Positions 60,350 to 64,000 of a stretch of 64,000 nucleotides of DNA are shown here, piece by piece. Both the position numbers and the translations under genes were made by a program. This DNA comes from Chryseobacterium sp. c4a. Its GTDB lineage: Bacteria; Bacteroidota; Bacteroidia; Flavobacteriales; Weeksellaceae. The notes beneath the pieces are model-generated. The model saw nothing but the letters and a program-made list of their open reading frames with translations. It was not told the DNA's origin and did no database searches. Each line of letters starts with the position of its first letter. Within the stretch, counting starts at the first letter, position 1. Where the stretch lies: contig NZ_WXVU01000001.1 in NCBI RefSeq assembly GCF_009900745.1, positions 310,001 through 374,000 on the forward strand, read 5' to 3'.

Positions 60350-62245
60350 TTACATGATCTCCTGAAGTTCCAGCCATCTCATTTCGTGATTCTCCAGCTT
60401 TTCAGAGACTGTTTCCAGTTCAGAAGAAAGTTTGGCTATCTTTTCATAATCAGCTTCGTTGTTCAGTTGATCTAAAATTTTTGCACGTTGTTCTTCAAGT
60501 TCAGGCATTTCCTTTTCAATGGTTTCCAATTCCCTTTGCTCCTTAAAAGTTAATTTTCTTTTAGGAGTATTAGAAGATGAAATACTTTCTGAAACAACAG
60601 TAGTTTCTTTTACAGGTTCCGGTTTTACAACAGCATTTTTTTCTAAAGCTTCTTCACGGCTTTTGGCTTCACGATATTCTGAGAAGTTTCCAACAAAATC
60701 CCTGATTTTTCCATCTCCTTCAAAAGCCAGAACATGATCTACAATTCTGTCCATGAAATATCTGTCGTGAGAAACAATGATTAAAGATCCCTGAAATTGC
60801 TGCAGGAAATTTTCAAGAACCGTTAATGTAGGAAGATCTAAATCATTGGTAGGCTCATCAAAGATCAAGAAGTTAGGATTTTGATATAAAATATACATCA
60901 GGTGTAATCTTCTCTTTTCTCCTCCCGATAATTTTGAGATGGGAGAGTATTGCGTCTGATCGTCAAATAAGAATAATCTAAGGAATTGTGATGCAGAAAG
61001 ACTTCTACCATTAGCTAAAGGATAATGTTCTGCAATTTCCTTGATGAAATCAATCACACGTTCATCCTCTTTATAAGTAAGGCCTTTCTGAGCAAAATAT
61101 CCGAAAGAAATAGTCTCTCCCGTTTCAATTTCACCCTTATCTGCTTTTTCAAATCCCTGGATAATATTTAATAAAGTAGATTTTCCGGCACCGTTTTTTC
61201 CGATGATTCCTACCTTTTCACCACGTTGGAATGAGTAGCTGAAATCCTTTAATAAAACTTTATTTCCAAAGCTTTTATCAATATGCTTCAGTTCAAGAAT
61301 TTTATTTCCTAAACGTTTCATTTCAAAGTCCAGTTCCAGACCTTGTTTTCTGGTATCGGTTTTGGCAACTTTTTCCGTTTCGTAGAAGGAATCAATTCTG
61401 CTTTTTGATTTTGTAGTTCTTGCTTTAGGTTGTCTTCGCATCCATTCCAGTTCCTTTCTGTAAAGGTTGTTAGCCTTATCAATGGTTGCGTTAAGGTTAT
61501 CCTCACGAATCATTTTATTTTCAAGGTAGGTAGCGTATGAACCGTTGTGAACATAAAGATTTCGGTCTTCCATTTCCCAGATAATATCGCAAACACTATC
61601 AAGGAAGTATCGGTCGTGAGTAACAAGCAGTAATGTAATTTTAGCTTTGTTTAGATAATTTTCAAGCCATTCTACCATATCCACATCCAGGTGGTTGGTA
61701 GGTTCGTCCATAATCAAAAGTGTATGTTTATGTTCTGCTCTCGTTTCTGTCAATAGCTTTGCTAAAGCAACACGTTTAATTTGCCCTCCGGAAAGCGTTC
61801 CCATTTTAGCATCAAGATCTGTAATCTTAAGTTGAGAAAGAATTTGCTTCATTTCATTTTCAAGATCCCATGCTTTGTGAGCTTCCATATCAGCCAAGGC
61901 CTTTTCAATAAAGTCATGATCTGTGGAATGAAGAGATTTGTGATAGTTCTTTAAAGCAAGAATCGGTTCAGAATCTAAAGTCATCATGAATTCTTCAATG
62001 CTTAAATTAGAATCAAAATCAATTTCCTGGTCGAATAAAACCACCTGGATATCCTTATTAATAATCGCAGTCCCACTGTCTGCAATTTCTTTACCCATTA
62101 AAATTTTAAGAAGAGTAGATTTTCCACTTCCGTTTTTAGCAACAATGGCAATTTTGTCTCCTTCATTAATGTGAAAAGATATATTTTCAAACAAAACTTT
62201 GATGCCGTAAGATTTGGTAAGATTTTCTGCAGAAACGTAATTCAT
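60350..62245 (-). CDS. ABC-F ATPase (Uup-like)
   Basis: This 631-residue soluble ATPase has two ABC cassettes and no membrane helices. Cassette 1 has Walker A IVAKNGSGKSTLLKILMG and signature GTLSGGQIKRVALAKLL. Cassette 2 has GIIGKNGAGKSTLLNIIQG and KLSGGEKRRLHLMYIL. A charged linker joins them (KARTTKSKSRIDSFYETEKV), and a C-terminal coiled coil begins at about 560 (ELETIEKEMPELEEQRAKIL). The coiled-coil tail points to the Uup branch, linked to translation or ribosome function and to transposon excision in E. coli. It is not an exporter. A TATTTTTG -7 element lies at 62285-62292 (minus strand). Confidence 0.93.
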   Translation of the reverse strand: MNYVSAENLTKSYGIKVLFENISFHINEGDKIAIVAKNGSGKSTLLKILMGKEIADSGTAIINKDIQVVLFDQEIDFDSNLSIEEFMMTLDSEPILALKNYHKSLHSTDHDFIEKALADMEAHKAWDLENEMKQILSQLKITDLDAKMGTLSGGQIKRVALAKLLTETRAEHKHTLLIMDEPTNHLDVDMVEWLENYLNKAKITLLLVTHDRYFLDSVCDIIWEMEDRNLYVHNGSYATYLENKMIREDNLNATIDKANNLYRKELEWMRRQPKARTTKSKSRIDSFYETEKVAKTDTRKQGLELDFEMKRLGNKILELKHIDKSFGNKVLLKDFSYSFQRGEKVGIIGKNGAGKSTLLNIIQGFEKADKGEIETGETISFGYFAQKGLTYKEDERVIDFIKEIAEHYPLANGRSLSASQFLRLFLFDDQTQYSPISKLSGGEKRRLHLMYILYQNPNFLIFDEPTNDLDLPTLTVLENFLQQFQGSLIIVSHDRYFMDRIVDHVLAFEGDGKIRDFVGNFSEYREAKSREEALEKNAVVKPEPVKETTVVSESISSSNTPKRKLTFKEQRELETIEKEMPELEEQRAKILDQLNNEADYEKIAKLSSELETVSEKLENHEMRWLELQEIM

Positions 62246-62284
62246 TGGAAATTAATAGTTTGATTTTAATTTTAAACTGAGCGG

Positions 62285-62292
62285 CAAAAATA
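62285..62292 (-). promoter_or_regulatory. -7 element of ABC-F gene
   Basis: CAAAAATA on the plus strand is TATTTTTG on the minus strand, 39 bases before the start codon. Confidence 0.55.
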
Positions 62293-62391
62293 CGAAAATG
62301 TAACCATAAAATTTTCCGGAACCTCCTTTATAAAAATGAATATTTAAGATTTTTTAATAAACTGTGTCCACTGTTTAAAAAAATGATTAGG

Positions 62392-62399
62392 TAAATTTG
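62392..62399 (+). promoter_or_regulatory. -7 element of 5'-nucleotidase gene
   Basis: TAAATTTG lies 71 bases before ATG 62471. No TTG is found at the ideal spacing. Confidence 0.5.
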
Positions 62400-62470
62400 A
62401 TAACAATTGATATGAGGTATCGCAACTTAATTTTAGACTTACACCAATTATAAAAAATCATTACAATCAA

Positions 62471-62983
62471 ATGAAAAAAGTTATCGTTGATATGGATGGG
62501 GTAATGGCAGATGTATATCATCAGCTGATTCAATTTGAACAAAGAGATACTGGCAGAAACGTTGAATCTGAGAGTATTGCAGGAAAGCCGGAAATGGAAG
62601 CTTTTCCCAACGGAAAGAAACATGTAAATGAAGTAGGATTTTTCAGAACACTACCATTGATGAAAGGCAGTAGAGAAGCTATGGAATATCTGAATAATAA
62701 ATATGAGCTATACATTGTTTCTGCAGGAATGGAGTTTCCCAATAGTCTAAGGGAAAAATACGACTGGCTGGCGGAGCATTTTCCATTTATTACTTGGGAA
62801 CAGATTGTTCTTTGTGGCAGTAAAAAAGTTGTAGCAGGAGATGTTATGATTGATGATCATCCAAAGAATCTAGATCATTTTTCAGGGCAAAGATTAATTT
62901 TTACCCAACCTCATAACGAGCTGATCGAAAATGATACCTACAAAAGAGTGAATTCATGGGAAGAGATCATGGATATTCTATAA
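62471..62983 (+). CDS. NT5C-type 5'(3')-deoxyribonucleotidase
   Basis: This 170-residue HAD-fold phosphatase has motif I VIVDMDGVMADVYHQLIQFE (the DMDGV nucleophile and acid Asp), motif II LYIVSAGME (the T/S position) and a final VMIDDHPKNLDHFSGQRLIF carrying the DD pair for magnesium. It matches the NT5C family that dephosphorylates deoxyribonucleoside 5'-monophosphates and limits dNTP pools. It is monocistronic and stands between the ABC-F and GH25 genes. Confidence 0.92.
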   Translation: MKKVIVDMDGVMADVYHQLIQFEQRDTGRNVESESIAGKPEMEAFPNGKKHVNEVGFFRTLPLMKGSREAMEYLNNKYELYIVSAGMEFPNSLREKYDWLAEHFPFITWEQIVLCGSKKVVAGDVMIDDHPKNLDHFSGQRLIFTQPHNELIENDTYKRVNSWEEIMDIL

Positions 62984-63078
62984 CACGATAATTTTCTCCA
63001 AGATGTAGATATTAAAAAAATGTTAGCTAAAGAGAATTAAAAAAATCAATAGATATATCATTTTATACTTCTAACTGA

Positions 63079-63942
63079 TTAATCCAAGGTCAATCTTTTT
63101 AATGACCAAGAATTACCATTGTAAATGTCGAGATCGACCTTGGTGTTTATCCCGTGAACAATTCCGTTTTCGGTAAATTGCCAGAAATCCCATTGGTCAT
63201 CAGGAGATGGAGTAGGGACATCGTTATAGTTTGCTAACCATAGAGGATAGTCTTTAAATTCACCTTTTAAGAAATCTTTATAATAATGATAATAGGTATA
63301 AATGATAGGTTTTTCACCATACGTTTCTTCCACAATCTTACACCAAACCTTTAAATCTTCTACTAATTTTTTATTGGTTTTTCGTTTCGGAATTTTTTCA
63401 ATATCCAGAATGGGAGGAAGATCGCCGCTTTCCAACTTTACATTGGCCAGGAAATTATTGGCTTGGATGATAGGGTCTTCATCAGCTCTGTAGAAATGAT
63501 AGGCACCGCGGATCAGGTTGTGTTTTTTAGCCATTTCCCAGAATTCGTCAAAGTGTTTATCTGCGCTTTTATTTCCCATGGTAGCACGCATTACAACAAA
63601 CTCCAGAGGAATAGTTTTATTACCTATACTAAGACTGTCCCATTTGATATCTTCCTTATTTTGATAGTGGGAAACATCAAAGCCGTAGGTCTTATCAAGA
63701 TTGTTGGCTAATATTCTTTGAATTCTTGAGCTTTCCTTTTCACTGTTGTGAAGTTTTTTATGAGTAAACTTATTAAAGTACAAAGCATAGTAATAGCTTA
63801 CGGATTGTTTTAGATAAAATCCCGTCCCGATTAAAGCCACAATTAAGATCGCTAATAGTACTCTTCGACGGAAGAAATAATTGCTCCGTCTGTTCTTATG
63901 GATCTGTTTGGCAGTTTTTTTGGTGTACTTTTTTTGTGTCAT
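63079..63942 (-). CDS. GH25 lysozyme-like muramidase, membrane anchored
   Basis: This 287-residue protein has a very basic N-terminus followed by one membrane helix, RRRVLLAILIVALIGTGFYL, acting as an uncleaved anchor or signal. The GH25 domain (about 85-287) shows YGFDVSHYQNKEDIKWDSLS, FVVMRATMGNKSADKHFDEF, LIRGAYHFYRADEDPIIQAN and PPILDIEKIPKRK, with the catalytic DIE carboxylates typical of Cellosyl-like lysozymes that cut MurNAc-GlcNAc bonds. ATG 63942 is used; the frame begins earlier at TTG 63954. It probably remodels peptidoglycan in the periplasm. Confidence 0.93.
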   Translation of the reverse strand: MTQKKYTKKTAKQIHKNRRSNYFFRRRVLLAILIVALIGTGFYLKQSVSYYYALYFNKFTHKKLHNSEKESSRIQRILANNLDKTYGFDVSHYQNKEDIKWDSLSIGNKTIPLEFVVMRATMGNKSADKHFDEFWEMAKKHNLIRGAYHFYRADEDPIIQANNFLANVKLESGDLPPILDIEKIPKRKTNKKLVEDLKVWCKIVEETYGEKPIIYTYYHYYKDFLKGEFKDYPLWLANYNDVPTPSPDDQWDFWQFTENGIVHGINTKVDLDIYNGNSWSLKRLTLD

Positions 63943-64000
63943 AAAGTTTTGCAAAACTAACTTTTTTCACATCTAAATGCTAAATAAAATCAGTAAATTT

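Overview
The window is a 64 kb piece of a chromosome from a low-GC member of the Bacteroidota, most likely Chryseobacterium or a close relative in the Weeksellaceae. The signs are very AT-rich intergenic DNA, promoters of the Bacteroidota type (-7 element TAnnTTTG, with TTG 19 bases upstream at the best ones), weak Shine-Dalgarno sequences, TonB-dependent uptake, MenE for menaquinone, a class II HMG-CoA reductase, a one-chain alpha/beta E1 dehydrogenase and many secreted proteins that open with AQVGVNTPNP. No transposase, integrase, phage, CRISPR array or rRNA was found. The only tRNA seen is tRNA-Gln(UUG).

Layout. 0.2-6.4 kb: a small XRE regulator, a propeller-type sensor kinase with its LuxR-type response regulator (overlapping start and stop), and two secreted proteins with the same N-terminal signature. 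6.5-14.2 kb: amino-acid permease, secreted metalloprotease-like protein, AraC/GyrI regulator, a small outer-membrane protein followed by an exported agmatine-deiminase-family enzyme, an HdeD-like membrane protein, an ACT-domain protein and small unknowns. 14.3-20.2 kb: fused E1 dehydrogenase divergent from an AraC regulator, tRNA-Gln, menE-arfB and an outer-membrane barrel. 20.2-24.2 kb: a structured untranslated region before a GreA/Rnk-like gene, a deoxyhypusine-synthase-family enzyme, a microprotein, an alkyltransferase-like protein and an XRE regulator, among copies of a dispersed intergenic repeat. 24.2-33.4 kb: htpG, an S9 peptidase, an unknown protein, and recA followed by a GT39-like membrane protein. 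33.7-43.9 kb: unknowns, an MpaB-type oxygenase, a PAS-LuxR regulator, the pfkA-gapA glycolytic pair, a DUF4846 lipoprotein, and HxlR divergent from a peroxiredoxin-like/AlkD-like pair. 43.9-44.9 kb: a gene-free tandem array of perfect DnaA boxes. 44.9-64 kb: a radical-SAM/TIGR03915 DNA-repair pair, HMG-CoA reductase, DUF3298, DUF423 and ClC genes, sucC, MscS, a 1-Cys peroxiredoxin, a siderophore receptor with a PepSY protein, an oxidoreductase, an ABC-F protein, a 5'-nucleotidase and a GH25 lysozyme.

The strongest unusual signals are all in non-coding DNA. The first is the 950-base array at 43902-44850: seven TTATCCACA and four TGTGGAAAA sites in a 348-base period, which looks like the chromosomal replication origin or a DnaA-titration locus. 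The second is a family of palindromic intergenic repeats (about 22.2, 23.1, 41.9 and 53.3 kb), one of which supplies the last codons of the HxlR gene. The third is a three-hairpin transcribed leader at 20226-20502. The fourth is a 7-base operator-like palindrome centred on the -7 box of the 1-Cys peroxiredoxin promoter.

Most coding genes are ordinary housekeeping or envelope functions. Coding oddities are a Cys-to-Ala alkyltransferase-like protein, an E1 enzyme whose ThDP motif reads GNA...DD instead of GDG...NN, an exported agmatine-deiminase-like enzyme, and a bacterial deoxyhypusine synthase homologue that keeps the catalytic lysine.
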